Below, piece by piece: positions 9,528 through 17,524 of a stretch of DNA of 50,764 nucleotides. This DNA is from an uncultured bacterium (GTDB taxonomy: Bacteria; Actinomycetota; Coriobacteriia; Coriobacteriales; Coriobacteriaceae). Where the stretch lies: NCBI GenBank assembly GCA_905215385.1, contig CAJMPY010000021.1, positions 1 through 50,764 on the forward strand, given 5' to 3'. Made by a program: the position numbers and the translations under genes. Within the stretch, counting starts at the first letter, position 1; the number at the start of each line of letters is the position of its first letter. Under the pieces are notes generated by a model, which was not told the origin of the DNA, did not search any database, and was given only the letters and a program-made list of their open reading frames with translations.

Positions 9528-10441
9528 TAGCGCACCTCGCTAGAATCGACGCCGGGCACGCGGCGGCAGGAATACTCGTCCGTGGCAAACTTGGGGACCT
9601 GCACGGTCTCGAGCTCGCGGGCAAGCGCGGCAGAAAGCTCGATGCCGGCGGCACGGCGCACGGCCTGGATGGCGAGCGGGGCCGAGATGCGGCGGCGGTA
9701 GTCGGCCGAGCCCCACAGGTTGGTGCCATAGCTCAGCGCACGCACGGATACGGCAAGGGCGCGAAGCTCGTCCTCGGAAGGCTGCTCGTTGGTGAGGCCG
9801 CATGCCTCGCCCTGCAGCAGGGTCGCGCGCAGCGGGCGGGCGCCGACGGTGACGTGCCAGGTGTTGTCCCACCAGGCGGCGGTGACGTTGAGCGAGGGGA
9901 AGTCGGTCGCGGCCTTGCGCACGGCCTCGTAACTCGCACGGTAATCGTGCTTGACGACTACGACGCGCTCGATCACGTCACGCACGTAGCCCATGTCCAC
10001 GAACTCCGCGAGCGGCACGCGGCCGGCTCCCGTCAGCTCAACATAGGAATCGAGCGCGAGGAAGGCAGAGAGAACGTCCGAGAAGCCAAAGCGACCGTAG
10101 ATGCTGCCGCCCACCGTGGCGGTATTGCGCAGCTGCACGCCCACGATATCGTGGACGGCGAACTCAAAGACATTGTTGACAAGCGCGTTGAGCCCGGCAT
10201 GACGCTCGAGCTGGCGCAGGGTGCACATGGCACCGATGCGAAACTCGGTCTCGGTCTCCTCGATCTGATCGAGTCCGCAGGCCGAAAGGTCAATCGCCGT
10301 CGCCACACGACGCGAACCCAGGCGCATCCAGATGCCGCCGCCCACAATCTTGTTGTTGCGGTTCTTCTGCAAGAGCTCATAGGCTTCGGCCGCGTTTCCA
10401 ACACGGACGTAGGTACCGAACTTGAGCACGTTCTCCCCCAT
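9527..10441 (-). CDS. FAD-binding subunit of the molybdenum hydroxylase
   Basis: A 304-residue protein of the CoxM/XdhB type that passes electrons from the iron-sulfur centres to an acceptor through FAD. The second FAD loop is clear (VQLRNTATVGGSIYGR), while the first reads GGGIWMRLG rather than the usual GGGTDL. The C-terminal CO-dehydrogenase-flavoprotein domain is present. Its stop overlaps the start of the next gene by one base, so the two are translationally coupled. The start is not certain: ATG at 10441 has GAAGAG almost touching it, and a GTG four codons later has a G-rich site too close. A TACACT box about 40 bases upstream may be the promoter. Confidence 0.85.
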   Translation of the reverse strand: MGENVLKFGTYVRVGNAAEAYELLQKNRNNKIVGGGIWMRLGSRRVATAIDLSACGLDQIEETETEFRIGAMCTLRQLERHAGLNALVNNVFEFAVHDIVGVQLRNTATVGGSIYGRFGFSDVLSAFLALDSYVELTGAGRVPLAEFVDMGYVRDVIERVVVVKHDYRASYEAVRKAATDFPSLNVTAAWWDNTWHVTVGARPLRATLLQGEACGLTNEQPSEDELRALAVSVRALSYGTNLWGSADYRRRISAPLAIQAVRRAAGIELSAALARELETVQVPKFATDEYSCRRVPGVDSSEVR

Positions 10442-10536
10442 CTCTTCACTTGTCCAGTACTTTTAAGTGTACCAAACGAGGGGCCGTAACTCATGCCGAG
10501 ACAAAATGATCCGTTTTCCTCCGTCTCCTTCGAATC

Positions 10537-10567
10537 AAAAAAGGCTCCCGGCGTTGAGCCGAGAGCC
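10537..10567 (-). terminator. Rho-independent terminator after gdhA
   Basis: A 10 bp stem with one mismatch (10543-10552 and 10558-10567) is followed on the minus strand by TTTTTT. It lies 26 bases past the gdhA stop. Confidence 0.9.
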
Positions 10568-10592
10568 TCATTACATGCTATGTCAGCTAGGG

Positions 10593-11948
10593 TTAGCAGA
10601 CGCCCTGGGCGAGCATGGCGTCGGCGACCTTCAGGAAGCCGGCGATGTTGGCGCCCATGACAAAATTGCCCTCCTGGCCATACTCCTTGGCGGTGTCGTC
10701 CACGTTGTGGAACATGCCGCGCATGAGCTGCTCGAGCTTGCCGTCGACCTCCTCGAAGGTCCAGGACAGGTGCTCGGCGTTCTGGCTCATCTCGAGACCG
10801 GACACGAGCACGCCGCCGGCGTTGGCAGCCTTACCGGGCATAAAGGCGACGCCGTTCTCCTGGAAGTAGGTCGTGGCCTCGATGGTCGTGGGCATGTTCG
10901 CGCCCTCGCCGACCACCTTGCAGCCATTGGCGACGAGCGCCTGGGCGTCCTCGAGCAGCAGCGTGTTCTCGCGAGCGCAGGGCAGCGCGATGTCGCAGGG
11001 CAGCTGCCACACGCCGCGGCCGTCGCCCTCGTGCCACACGGCACCGGGCTTCTCGTCAACGTACATGGCGAGCGTGACGCCCTTGTCGTGGCCGGAGCGC
11101 TTCTGGTTGTAGACGTGCTCGAGCACGGAGTAGTCGATGCCGTCGGGATCCTCGACCCAGCCGTGGGTATCGGAGCAGGCCAGCACCTTGCCGCCGAGCT
11201 GGGCGACCTTCTGGACCGCGTAGATGGCGACGTTACCGGAGCCGTGAACGACGACGTTCTTGCCCTCGAAGGACTCACCGCGGCTCTTGAGGTACTCGTC
11301 CACAAAGTAGACCAGACCGTAGCCGGTGGCCTCGGTACGGGCGAGCGAGCCGCCAAAGGAGAGGCCCTTGCCGGTAAGGACGCCGGTCCACTCGTTGGTC
11401 AGGCGCTTGTACTGACCGAACATGTAGGCAACCTCGCGGCCGCCAACGCCCAGGTCGCCGGCGGGAACGTCGGTGTTGGGGCCAATATGGCGATAGAGCT
11501 CGGTCATGAAGGACTGGCAGAAGTGCATGATCTCGTTGTTGGACTTGCCCTTGGGGTCAAAGTCGGAGCCGCCCTTGCCGCCGCCCATGGGAAGGGTGGT
11601 CAGGCTGTTCTTGAGGATCTGCTCCAAGCCCAGGAACTTGAGCATGCCAAGGGTGACCGTCGGGTTAAAGCGCAGGCCGCCCTTGTAGGGTCCAATGGCA
11701 GAGTTGAACTCGACGCGGTAGCCGCGGTTGACCTGGACCTTGCCCTGGTCATCGACCCAGGGGACACGGAACATAACGATGCGCTCGGGCTCGACGAGGC
11801 GCTCAAGCAGGGCGGCCTCCTCGTACTCGGGATGGGCGTCGAGCGCCGGCTGGATGGTGCCGAGGATCTCGGTCGCGGCCTGGATGAACTCAGGCTGCTC
11901 GGGATAGCGGGCCTTGAGCTCGTCGAGAACTTTCTGCGTGTAGCTCAT
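10593..11948 (-). CDS. gdhA: NADP-type glutamate dehydrogenase
   Basis: Joins ammonium to 2-oxoglutarate to make glutamate, or the reverse, in the cytoplasm. At 451 residues it is the normal size for the hexameric GdhA class. Substrate-site lysines are seen in GPYKGG (Lys89) and GGGKGGSDFDP (Lys125), followed by the nucleotide-binding domain. NADP preference is inferred from overall similarity to this class. The frame is open to 11996, but ATG 11948 has GGAGGAAGC directly before it and gives MSYTQKVLDEL, so it is chosen. It is a single-gene unit with its own promoter, leader hairpin and terminator. Confidence 0.95.
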   Translation of the reverse strand: MSYTQKVLDELKARYPEQPEFIQAATEILGTIQPALDAHPEYEEAALLERLVEPERIVMFRVPWVDDQGKVQVNRGYRVEFNSAIGPYKGGLRFNPTVTLGMLKFLGLEQILKNSLTTLPMGGGKGGSDFDPKGKSNNEIMHFCQSFMTELYRHIGPNTDVPAGDLGVGGREVAYMFGQYKRLTNEWTGVLTGKGLSFGGSLARTEATGYGLVYFVDEYLKSRGESFEGKNVVVHGSGNVAIYAVQKVAQLGGKVLACSDTHGWVEDPDGIDYSVLEHVYNQKRSGHDKGVTLAMYVDEKPGAVWHEGDGRGVWQLPCDIALPCARENTLLLEDAQALVANGCKVVGEGANMPTTIEATTYFQENGVAFMPGKAANAGGVLVSGLEMSQNAEHLSWTFEEVDGKLEQLMRGMFHNVDDTAKEYGQEGNFVMGANIAGFLKVADAMLAQGVC

Positions 11949-11983
11949 GCTTCCTCCAATTGATGGAAAAGAAAGGTGTCGTT

Positions 11984-12004
11984 CGCGGCGCCCCATGCGC
12001 CGCG
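11984..12004 (-). promoter_or_regulatory. Leader hairpin of gdhA
   Basis: A perfect 8 bp GC-only stem (11984-11991 and 11997-12004) with a five-base loop lies between the likely start of transcription and the ribosome binding site of gdhA. It could stabilise the mRNA or affect translation. Confidence 0.4.
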
Positions 12005-12014
12005 AGCTTTATCG

Positions 12015-12044
12015 AGTATGGATAATATCGCACTGTTGCAGCAA
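12015..12044 (-). promoter_or_regulatory. Candidate gdhA promoter
   Basis: On the minus strand TTGCTG (12039-12044) and CATACT (12015-12020) are spaced by 18 bases. Transcription would start about 60 bases before the gdhA ATG. Confidence 0.45.
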
Positions 12045-12162
12045 AGTTTCGCATAAGCCGACGAGCAGATGTTTCGTTTTGATTACGATGCAGGTAGAAG
12101 CGTTTTTGAGCACCCGACGTACAAATCGCGTGTTTCGAAGCTGTTTCGTCCACATGGTCCAT

Positions 12163-12197
12163 ACCACCACAAAGAGGACAGGCACCTTTGTGGTGGT
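12163..12197. repeat. Palindromic element downstream of selC
   Basis: Perfect 12 bp arms (12163-12174 and 12186-12197) flank an 11-base loop containing GGACAGGCAC. It lies 14 bases after the tRNA-Sec gene. No T-run follows on the minus strand. The loop sequence resembles the GGGACAGG palindromes found in other gaps of the window. It may end selC transcription or be a dispersed repeat. Confidence 0.5.
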
Positions 12198-12210
12198 TGG
12201 CAGGATGCGT

Positions 12211-12307
12211 TGGCGGGAACGTATGTGAATCGAACACATCCAAGACGTTTTGCACGCCTCACAACGGTTTTGAGGACCGCGGGGCCCACCGGAGCCCATC
12301 CGTTCCC
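12211..12307 (-). tRNA. selC: tRNA-Sec (anticodon UCA)
   Basis: A 97-base tRNA with acceptor GGGAACG paired to CGTTCCC, discriminator G and encoded CCA. The anticodon loop CCTCAAA carries TCA, which reads UGA. The extra-long variable arm (GTGAGGCGTGCAAAACGTCTTG) exceeds normal tRNAs and, with the total length, marks it as selenocysteine tRNA. selB and selA lie directly upstream on the same strand, so the three core genes are together. Confidence 0.95.
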
Positions 12308-12319
12308 AAACGTGGCGGT

Positions 12320-12325
12320 ATTTTA
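12320..12325 (-). promoter_or_regulatory. Candidate selC -10 box
   Basis: TAAAAT on the minus strand lies 12 bases before the 5' end of tRNA-Sec, the right distance for a short-leader tRNA promoter. The -35 region is poor and would fall inside the left arm of the inverted repeat. Confidence 0.4.
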
Positions 12326-12342
12326 CCAAACGCGCAGTGTCG

Positions 12343-12504
12343 CGCCACGAAAACGGCCCATCTACTACGTTTAACCAGCAAGGGTTAACCATACCCACTT
12401 TTTCGTAACATCGGCAAGTCGTCTACCTGCGGTTTTGTTTTTGCGGTTTTTGAAATGGTCGAGGGTAGTCACTTAAACGTAGTAGATAGGCCGGTTTTGT
12501 GGCG
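12343..12504. repeat. 162 bp element bounded by 31 bp inverted repeats
   Basis: Arms 12343-12373 and 12474-12504 match as inverted repeats at 28 of 31 positions and enclose 100 bases. The element fills the gap between selB and selC. The interior is T-rich on the plus strand and has no open frame of interest. No target-site duplication was recognised. It may be a small non-coding mobile element or a very large RNA stem after selB. Confidence 0.6.
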
Positions 12505-12521
12505 AGCGGCGATTCGGAGCC

Positions 12522-14492
12522 CTAGCGCAGGGATCTGAGACCGCCGGCCTCCTTGTTGAGCGTCGTAAAACGCACCGCATCCAGGTGCTCCAAGATGCTA
12601 ATGGCTCGTTTGCGCGACACGCCTAAGGCCTCGCGCAGCACACTCGTCGTGGCAACGCCGCCAGCAGCCTCGATAGCCGCGGCGGCGACCTCACGTGCAT
12701 GGGCCTCGGCGGCGGCAGACAAGGCAACGTCGCGTTCGATCTTAACGATCGCGCGGTTGAGCGAAAGCTCGCGCAGGGCACGCGTCATGGTGTCGCGATC
12801 GAGCTGCAGACGCTCACCCACCTCGGGCAGCGTCGCCGCACCGAGACCCGCCTCGTCGAGGGCGGCCACGATGCGCTGGCTCGCCTCGCGCACCACACGT
12901 ATCGCCGCAGCGGCAGAGTGCGGGTCGAACACCTCGGCACCGTCGACGGTGCACACGCCGCGCGCACAGCCCTCGAGAACGAGCGCGGACGCGACGTCTT
13001 CGCCCGCTGTCGGCCAGGCGGCATGCGCGACCTCGCCCGGCGTGAAACCCGTCTGCTTGGGCGCGGCCCCGTGCATGGCGGCCAGCGTGACGGAGAGCGT
13101 GGCGAGGGCGGCATCGAGCACAGCGGGGGCGGCATAGAGCTCCTCGGTCGAGCGCTCGGCACGAAGCGCCACGGCGTCACCCGAGGAAACCGCCCCGTGC
13201 AGGAGCGCAGCCGCCTCGGCACCCGAAAGATCGAGAACACGGGCTGCGGCCGCGGCAGGCACGGGCAGGCGCTGCAGCCCCAACCATGCGGCAACGGCGG
13301 CGGCGCGGTCGTCGGCATCCAGGGCCCCGAGCAGCGCGCACTCGCCCGCGGAGAGGACGCGCGAGCGGCGACACCGCGAAAGAAGAACACGACCGCCGCC
13401 GATAAGCACCACCGGCGAGAACGCGAGCACAATGAGGCCGTCGCCCGATCGCACGGGAAGGCGCTCCTCCAGACGGACCTGCACGATGCGGGTCTCGCCA
13501 GCCTCAATAGGACCCTCACCCTCCATGAGCATGATTCGGCCGAGGACCTCCGCCGTGCCCGCCATCACATGCACGCGCGTACCGGACTCGAAGGGCGCGG
13601 GCTTGGTGCCCTCGCGCCCCAGATACGTGAAGCGGGCGATGAGCCTGAGCGTCGAGCCCTCGGCACCAGACCCGCAGAGGACCTCGCCACGCGGAAGGTC
13701 GCCCGCACCGTCGCCCACGATGTTGAGCGCCGCGCGCTGTCCGGGCAACGCCCGAGGAGTATCACCATGCACCTGAATCGCGCGCACGCGGCAGCGCACG
13801 CCCGCGGGACATGAGACGAGCTCGTCGCCCACCGCTACGGGGGCATCGTGAAGCGTGCCCGTGACGACCGTCCCGGATCCCTTGATGGTGAAGCAGCGGT
13901 CGATGGGCAGGCGCGGGGCCAGACCGGGGCGCACCGGGCGGGATGCGGCATCGGCCAGGAAAGAGTCGATGGCGGCATCGAGGGCAAGGCGAACGTCCTC
14001 GATACCCGCACCCGTGCGAGAGGAAACAGGCACCACGGGCGCATCGGCAAAGACGGTATCGCTGAGGAAGTCCATCACGTCGAGCTCGGCGAGCTCCGCC
14101 GTCTCGTCATCGGCCAGATCGCGCATCGTGAGCGCCACCACGAGGTGCCTCACGCCCAACAGCTCCAACACGCACACGTGCTCTCGCGTCTGCGGCATCA
14201 CGCCCTCAACGGCAGAAACCACCAGCAACGCAACGTCCACGCCGGTGGCACCCTGTACCATCGCGCGCAGGTAGTGCGCATGCCCGGGCACGTCAACCAA
14301 GCCGACAAGCTTGCCGCTGGGAAGCTCGAGCTCGCCAAAGCCGAGCTCAGTGGTCATGCCTCGGCGCCGTTCGACCTCCAGACGGTCGGGATTTTTGCCG
14401 GTCAGCGCCTCGATAAGGGCCGACTTTCCGTGGTCGACGTGTCCTGCTGTTCCAACGACAACGGGACACTCGACAAGCTCACGCGCAGTCAT
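12522..14492 (-). CDS. selB: Selenocysteine-specific elongation factor SelB
   Basis: GTPase that carries selenocysteinyl-tRNA to the ribosome and binds the mRNA hairpin next to the UGA. The 656-residue protein has G1 GTAGHVDHGKS (14-24), G2 around RGMTT (44-48), G3 DVPGH (67-71), EF-Tu-like barrels, and the C-terminal winged-helix domains that bind the SECIS (the last ones around LQLDRDTMTRALREL and LREALGVSRKRAISILEHLD). The G4 motif, normally NKxD or TKxD, reads TMRD (122-125), so the lysine is replaced. ATG 14492 is chosen because it overlaps the selA stop as ATGA and yields MTARELVECPVVVGTAGH; the upstream extension is not conserved-looking. Confidence 0.95.
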   Translation of the reverse strand: MTARELVECPVVVGTAGHVDHGKSALIEALTGKNPDRLEVERRRGMTTELGFGELELPSGKLVGLVDVPGHAHYLRAMVQGATGVDVALLVVSAVEGVMPQTREHVCVLELLGVRHLVVALTMRDLADDETAELAELDVMDFLSDTVFADAPVVPVSSRTGAGIEDVRLALDAAIDSFLADAASRPVRPGLAPRLPIDRCFTIKGSGTVVTGTLHDAPVAVGDELVSCPAGVRCRVRAIQVHGDTPRALPGQRAALNIVGDGAGDLPRGEVLCGSGAEGSTLRLIARFTYLGREGTKPAPFESGTRVHVMAGTAEVLGRIMLMEGEGPIEAGETRIVQVRLEERLPVRSGDGLIVLAFSPVVLIGGGRVLLSRCRRSRVLSAGECALLGALDADDRAAAVAAWLGLQRLPVPAAAAARVLDLSGAEAAALLHGAVSSGDAVALRAERSTEELYAAPAVLDAALATLSVTLAAMHGAAPKQTGFTPGEVAHAAWPTAGEDVASALVLEGCARGVCTVDGAEVFDPHSAAAAIRVVREASQRIVAALDEAGLGAATLPEVGERLQLDRDTMTRALRELSLNRAIVKIERDVALSAAAEAHAREVAAAAIEAAGGVATTSVLREALGVSRKRAISILEHLDAVRFTTLNKEAGGLRSLR

Positions 14493-15946
14493 CGACGCAA
14501 ACCCGCCCGCACGGCATCCGCCAACGCAGACGCACACAGGTCAAGGTCGGTGTCGTGCAAAAGCGTGCGAACGTCAAACAGCACCTGGTCGTGGCGCACG
14601 CGTGTCACAACCGGCGTATCGGGCTCCTGTACCATAGCGCGCTTTAGGCCATCGGCGGATAGACGCCCATCGACGGGACAGACGGCAACGCAAAATGTAG
14701 GGAGCTCGACAGTCGGCAGCGATCCGCCGCCGGGAGTAGAGGCGCCCTCGACAACCTGCAGCTCCACGGCCTCCTCGCACTGAGCCTCGCGAAGCTTGCG
14801 CAGCATGCGGTCGTGCAGGCGCTTGGCCTGGCGCTCGAGCGGAGCCGGCGCGCCGGAAAGCATGTTGAGTACCGGGATCTCCCGATGCGCCGCATCGGGA
14901 CCGGTCACATACAGTCGCAAAGTGGCCTCGAGCGCCGCGAGCGTGAGCTTACCGGGGCGAAGCGCGCGCATAAGCGGATGAGAGGCGCAGGCGGCAATTG
15001 CCTGGGCGTTGCCAAGGATGATGCCCGCCTGCGAAGCACCGAGCAGTTTGTCGCCCGAGCACGAGACGACGTCAACGCCGGCGCCAAGAGACACGGACGC
15101 GGGCCTCTCCCCCGCATCGGCGAGTACCCCATCTGCAAGCAAAGCGCCTGAGCCTTGGTCCTCGTAAAGCAACAGGCCATGTTCATGCGCCAGCGCAGAA
15201 AGCTCCGCCACGGAAACCTCCTCGTGGAAGCCCTCGATACGGTAGTTGGAAGGATGGACTTTGAGGATCATCGCCGTGTTGGGCGTAATGGCGCTTCGAT
15301 AATCGTCCAGATGCGTGCGGTTGGTGGAGCCCACCTCGACAAGCTTGGTACCCGAAGCCGCCATGATGTCGGGGATACGGAAACTGCCTCCCACCTCGAC
15401 AAGCTCGCCGCGGCTCACGATGACCTCTTTGCCGAAGGCATGCGCGGCAAGCACCAACAGCACCGCGGCGGCATTGTTGTTGACAACTAAGGCGTCCTGC
15501 GCCCCCGTGAGCGTGCGCAGCAGACGCGCGGCATGCTCTTTTCGGCCCCCGCGAGCGCAGGTTGAGACGTCATACTCAAGCGTGCTGTAGCCTCGGGCGA
15601 CATCGGTCACCGCCTGCACCGCCGCGGGAGCGAGCGGAGCGCGGCCCAGATTGGTGTGAATCACAACGCCTGTCGCGTTGACGGCAGGGCGCAGGGTCGG
15701 CAGCGACAGGCGATGGGTCCGCTGCTCAATTGCCAAGGCGAGCTCGCGCTTGTTCCTTGCAGGGGCGCCGGAGCGAATCGCCGCGCGCTCGGCATCGAGC
15801 TCGGCGTCAATCGCCTCGCGTACCATCGTGTCGCCTGCATCGCCAGCAGCCTTCATGACCGGCCACTCGGCAAGCAGCTCGTGAACGGCGGGAATGGAAC
15901 GCAGGCGGCCGCGCACCTCGGCAGACATGGATTCGCAGTCGCTCAT
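14489..15946 (-). CDS. selA: L-seryl-tRNA(Sec) selenium transferase
   Basis: PLP enzyme that turns seryl-tRNA-Sec into selenocysteinyl-tRNA-Sec using selenophosphate from SelD. With the ATG at 15946 it has 485 residues, near the usual 460-470. The PLP lysine is Lys300 in SCSGDKLLGASQAG. Other conserved parts include NATGVVIHTNLGRAPL and the basic RGGRKEH. The start was set by GAAAGG upstream and by loss of family likeness in the 48 codons before it. It overlaps selB by four bases. A structured palindrome lies between it and the formate-type channel gene. Confidence 0.95.
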   Translation of the reverse strand: MSDCESMSAEVRGRLRSIPAVHELLAEWPVMKAAGDAGDTMVREAIDAELDAERAAIRSGAPARNKRELALAIEQRTHRLSLPTLRPAVNATGVVIHTNLGRAPLAPAAVQAVTDVARGYSTLEYDVSTCARGGRKEHAARLLRTLTGAQDALVVNNNAAAVLLVLAAHAFGKEVIVSRGELVEVGGSFRIPDIMAASGTKLVEVGSTNRTHLDDYRSAITPNTAMILKVHPSNYRIEGFHEEVSVAELSALAHEHGLLLYEDQGSGALLADGVLADAGERPASVSLGAGVDVVSCSGDKLLGASQAGIILGNAQAIAACASHPLMRALRPGKLTLAALEATLRLYVTGPDAAHREIPVLNMLSGAPAPLERQAKRLHDRMLRKLREAQCEEAVELQVVEGASTPGGGSLPTVELPTFCVAVCPVDGRLSADGLKRAMVQEPDTPVVTRVRHDQVLFDVRTLLHDTDLDLCASALADAVRAGLRR

Positions 15947-16024
15947 GAAAAGCCTTTCGACATGTTCAATAAAAAGCTGGTCCCCCGCGATCGTCATCGG
16001 GCAAATAAATACCGGCGCGCACGC

Positions 16025-16108
16025 AAAAGGGACAGGTCCATTATGGCAGCTCGTGAAAGACGTCGAAGCGCCTCGTCTAAAACCTGCCAAAATAAACCTG
16101 TCCCTTTT
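16025..16108 (-). terminator. Long structured hairpin between the formate-type channel gene and selA
   Basis: Outer 12 bp arms (16025-16036 and 16097-16108) enclose inner pairing GGCAG/CTGCC and AGACG/CGTCT, giving an 84-base branched stem. On the minus strand TTTT ends the outer arm, so it may terminate the upstream transcript. The outer arm AAAAGGGACAGG belongs to the GGGAC-rich palindromes seen elsewhere. Confidence 0.5.
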
Positions 16109-16131
16109 TGGTCGGTTATGGCTTGGTGGCT

Positions 16132-16968
16132 TTAGGCCTCCTTATTGGCGTAGATAAACCAGTAGCCCAGCGCCACGATCAGGGCGCCACCCACGATATT
16201 GCCCAGCGTGGCGACCGTAAGGTTGAGCGCCAACCCGGCAGCGTTGAGGGCATCGGCGCCAGCGACATCGGCTCCATAGCCGCAGGAGTGCATCAAAATG
16301 CCCATGGGCAAAAAGTACATGTTGGCAACGCAGTGCTCAAAACCGCAGGCTACAAAGGCAGCGATGGGCAGCAAAATGCCCACGACCTTGTCGACCACGG
16401 TCTTGCCGGCAGTGCCGATCCATACGGCCAGACACACAAAGATGTTGCACAGAATGCCGCGGAAGAAGATGGTAACGGCGCCGATCGTAACCTTACCGGC
16501 GGCGACACTCACCATGGTGTTGGCGACGGCCTCGCCGTTGAGTTTGTAAATGGCTGCCATGTAAATCAAAAAGACAACGAACAGGGCGCCGGCAAAATTG
16601 CCGATCCACACAATAGCCCAAGCCTTGAGCATCTGGACGAGCGTGATCTTGTTGCTCTTAAGCGCGCAGACCATAAGCGAGTTGCCGGTAAACAGCTCCG
16701 CGCCGCAAATAAGCACGAGCACCAGCCCCAGGCAAAAAGCAAGGCCACCCACAAAGCGCTGAGCGCCCCAGCCAAGGGACGCATCGCTCAGAAAGACCGT
16801 GAAGAACAGGCCGCCAAAGGCGATGAACGCGCCGGCGAACATGGCGAGCAAAAAGGCCTTCGAGACCGGCAGGTTGGCCTTGGTAACGCCTGCGGCCTCG
16901 GTCTTCGCCTCGATCGCGGCGGGCGCCAGGCAATCGGAGGTGGGGTATTCTGCCTTGCTCTGTGCCAT
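16132..16968 (-). CDS. Formate/nitrite transporter family channel
   Basis: A 278-residue membrane protein of the FNT family (FocA, NirC, FdhC type) that passes small monovalent acids such as formate or nitrite. Six membrane segments can be seen, for example AFLLAMFAGAFIAFGGLFF and ALIVALGYWFIYA at the C-terminus. Family motifs include GAELFTGNSLM and GNFAGAL and FFRGILCN. The frame is open to 17256, but that part is tRNA debris; ATG 16968 starts MAQSKAEYP. Its place next to selA suggests formate, whose dehydrogenase is often a selenoprotein, but no fdh gene lies in this window. A TATAAT box at 17078-17083 could start a leader of about 100 bases. Confidence 0.88.
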   Translation of the reverse strand: MAQSKAEYPTSDCLAPAAIEAKTEAAGVTKANLPVSKAFLLAMFAGAFIAFGGLFFTVFLSDASLGWGAQRFVGGLAFCLGLVLVLICGAELFTGNSLMVCALKSNKITLVQMLKAWAIVWIGNFAGALFVVFLIYMAAIYKLNGEAVANTMVSVAAGKVTIGAVTIFFRGILCNIFVCLAVWIGTAGKTVVDKVVGILLPIAAFVACGFEHCVANMYFLPMGILMHSCGYGADVAGADALNAAGLALNLTVATLGNIVGGALIVALGYWFIYANKEA

Positions 16969-17077
16969 GGAAATCACTTCTTTCTTACGATTCGGGACAA
17001 ACGCTCCTGGTTCATTTGCCCCGCGAGGTCGGACGGTATAAAAATAAACGCGAGCCAAATTAGCATATTGGCCTGCG

Positions 17078-17083
17078 ATTATA
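17078..17083 (-). promoter_or_regulatory. Candidate -10 box for the formate-type channel gene
   Basis: TATAAT on the minus strand with no good -35 box; the -35 zone would fall in the duplicated tRNA-Gly fragment. It is the best promoter-like box upstream of the gene. Confidence 0.35.
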
Positions 17084-17088
17084 TAGCT

Positions 17089-17216
17089 TGGAGCGGGCGA
17101 CGGGAAGTCCAAGGATTTGCTTCGCTGCGGGCCTTCGGCCCTTGCGTGCTGCGCTGGAAAATGCTCACGCATTTTCTCAGCTCCGCACCCTGGCGGGCTC
17201 GATTCCCGTCGCCCGG
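17089..17216. repeat. Duplicated tRNA-Gly 3'-end fragments in inverted orientation
   Basis: Bases 17089-17106 are identical to 17277-17294, the 3' end of the intact tRNA-Gly including its CCA. In the opposite direction, 17194-17215 matches the T-arm and 3' end of the same tRNA with about one difference. The two fragments flank about 90 bases containing small hairpins (GGGCC/GGCCC near 17129-17141 and AAAATGC/GCATTTT near 17158-17175). These are not functional tRNAs. They could be scars of integration at tRNA-Gly or a mobile tRNA-derived repeat. No other gene is in the 16969-17276 gap. Confidence 0.65.
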
Positions 17217-17276
17217 CGCGTAAACGAAAACAGCTCTGATCCCCAAAGGAAACCAAAGCCGTTAAAACAATTCTTA

Positions 17277-17350
17277 TGGAGCGGGCGACGGGAATCGAAC
17301 CCGCGTCATCAGCTTGGAAGGCTGGGGTTCTACCATTGAACTACGCCCGC
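17277..17350 (-). tRNA. tRNA-Gly (anticodon UCC)
   Basis: Acceptor GCGGGCG/CGCCCGC, discriminator U, encoded CCA, T-loop GGTTCGATTCC and anticodon loop CTTCCAA with TCC. It lies six bases after tRNA-Pro and shares its promoter. Confidence 0.96.
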
Positions 17351-17356
17351 AAGATA

Positions 17357-17433
17357 TGGTCGGGACGACAGGATTTGAACCTGCGACATCCTGCTCCCAA
17401 AGCAGGCGCGCTACCAAACTGCGCCACGTCCCG
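17357..17433 (-). tRNA. tRNA-Pro (anticodon UGG)
   Basis: Acceptor CGGGACG/CGTCCCG, encoded CCA, anticodon stem CCTGC/GCAGG and loop TTTGGGA with TGG. First gene of a tRNA-Pro/tRNA-Gly pair. Confidence 0.96.
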
Positions 17434-17484
17434 AAGGTGTTGAGCAGCTAAGGTCTAAACCTTGCGTGTCCCAAAGCGAAGGAA

Positions 17485-17513
17485 ATTATAGGGGAGACTC
17501 CCCGCCTGTGCAA
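17485..17513 (-). promoter_or_regulatory. Promoter of the tRNA-Pro/tRNA-Gly pair
   Basis: On the minus strand TTGCAC (17508-17513) and a perfect TATAAT (17485-17490) are 17 bases apart. The -10 box is about 52 bases before tRNA-Pro. A GGGGA/TCCCC inverted repeat lies in the spacer. Confidence 0.7.
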
Positions 17514-17524
17514 GCGACGATACC

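Noticed and set aside
11949..12210. Small coding frames in the gdhA-selC gap
   Set aside because: They overlap tRNA-Sec, palindromes or the gdhA promoter, lack ribosome binding sites and show no protein-like composition.
16969..17256. N-terminal extension of the formate-type channel
   Set aside because: The extra 96 codons run through the duplicated tRNA-Gly fragments; the family N-terminus begins at 16968.
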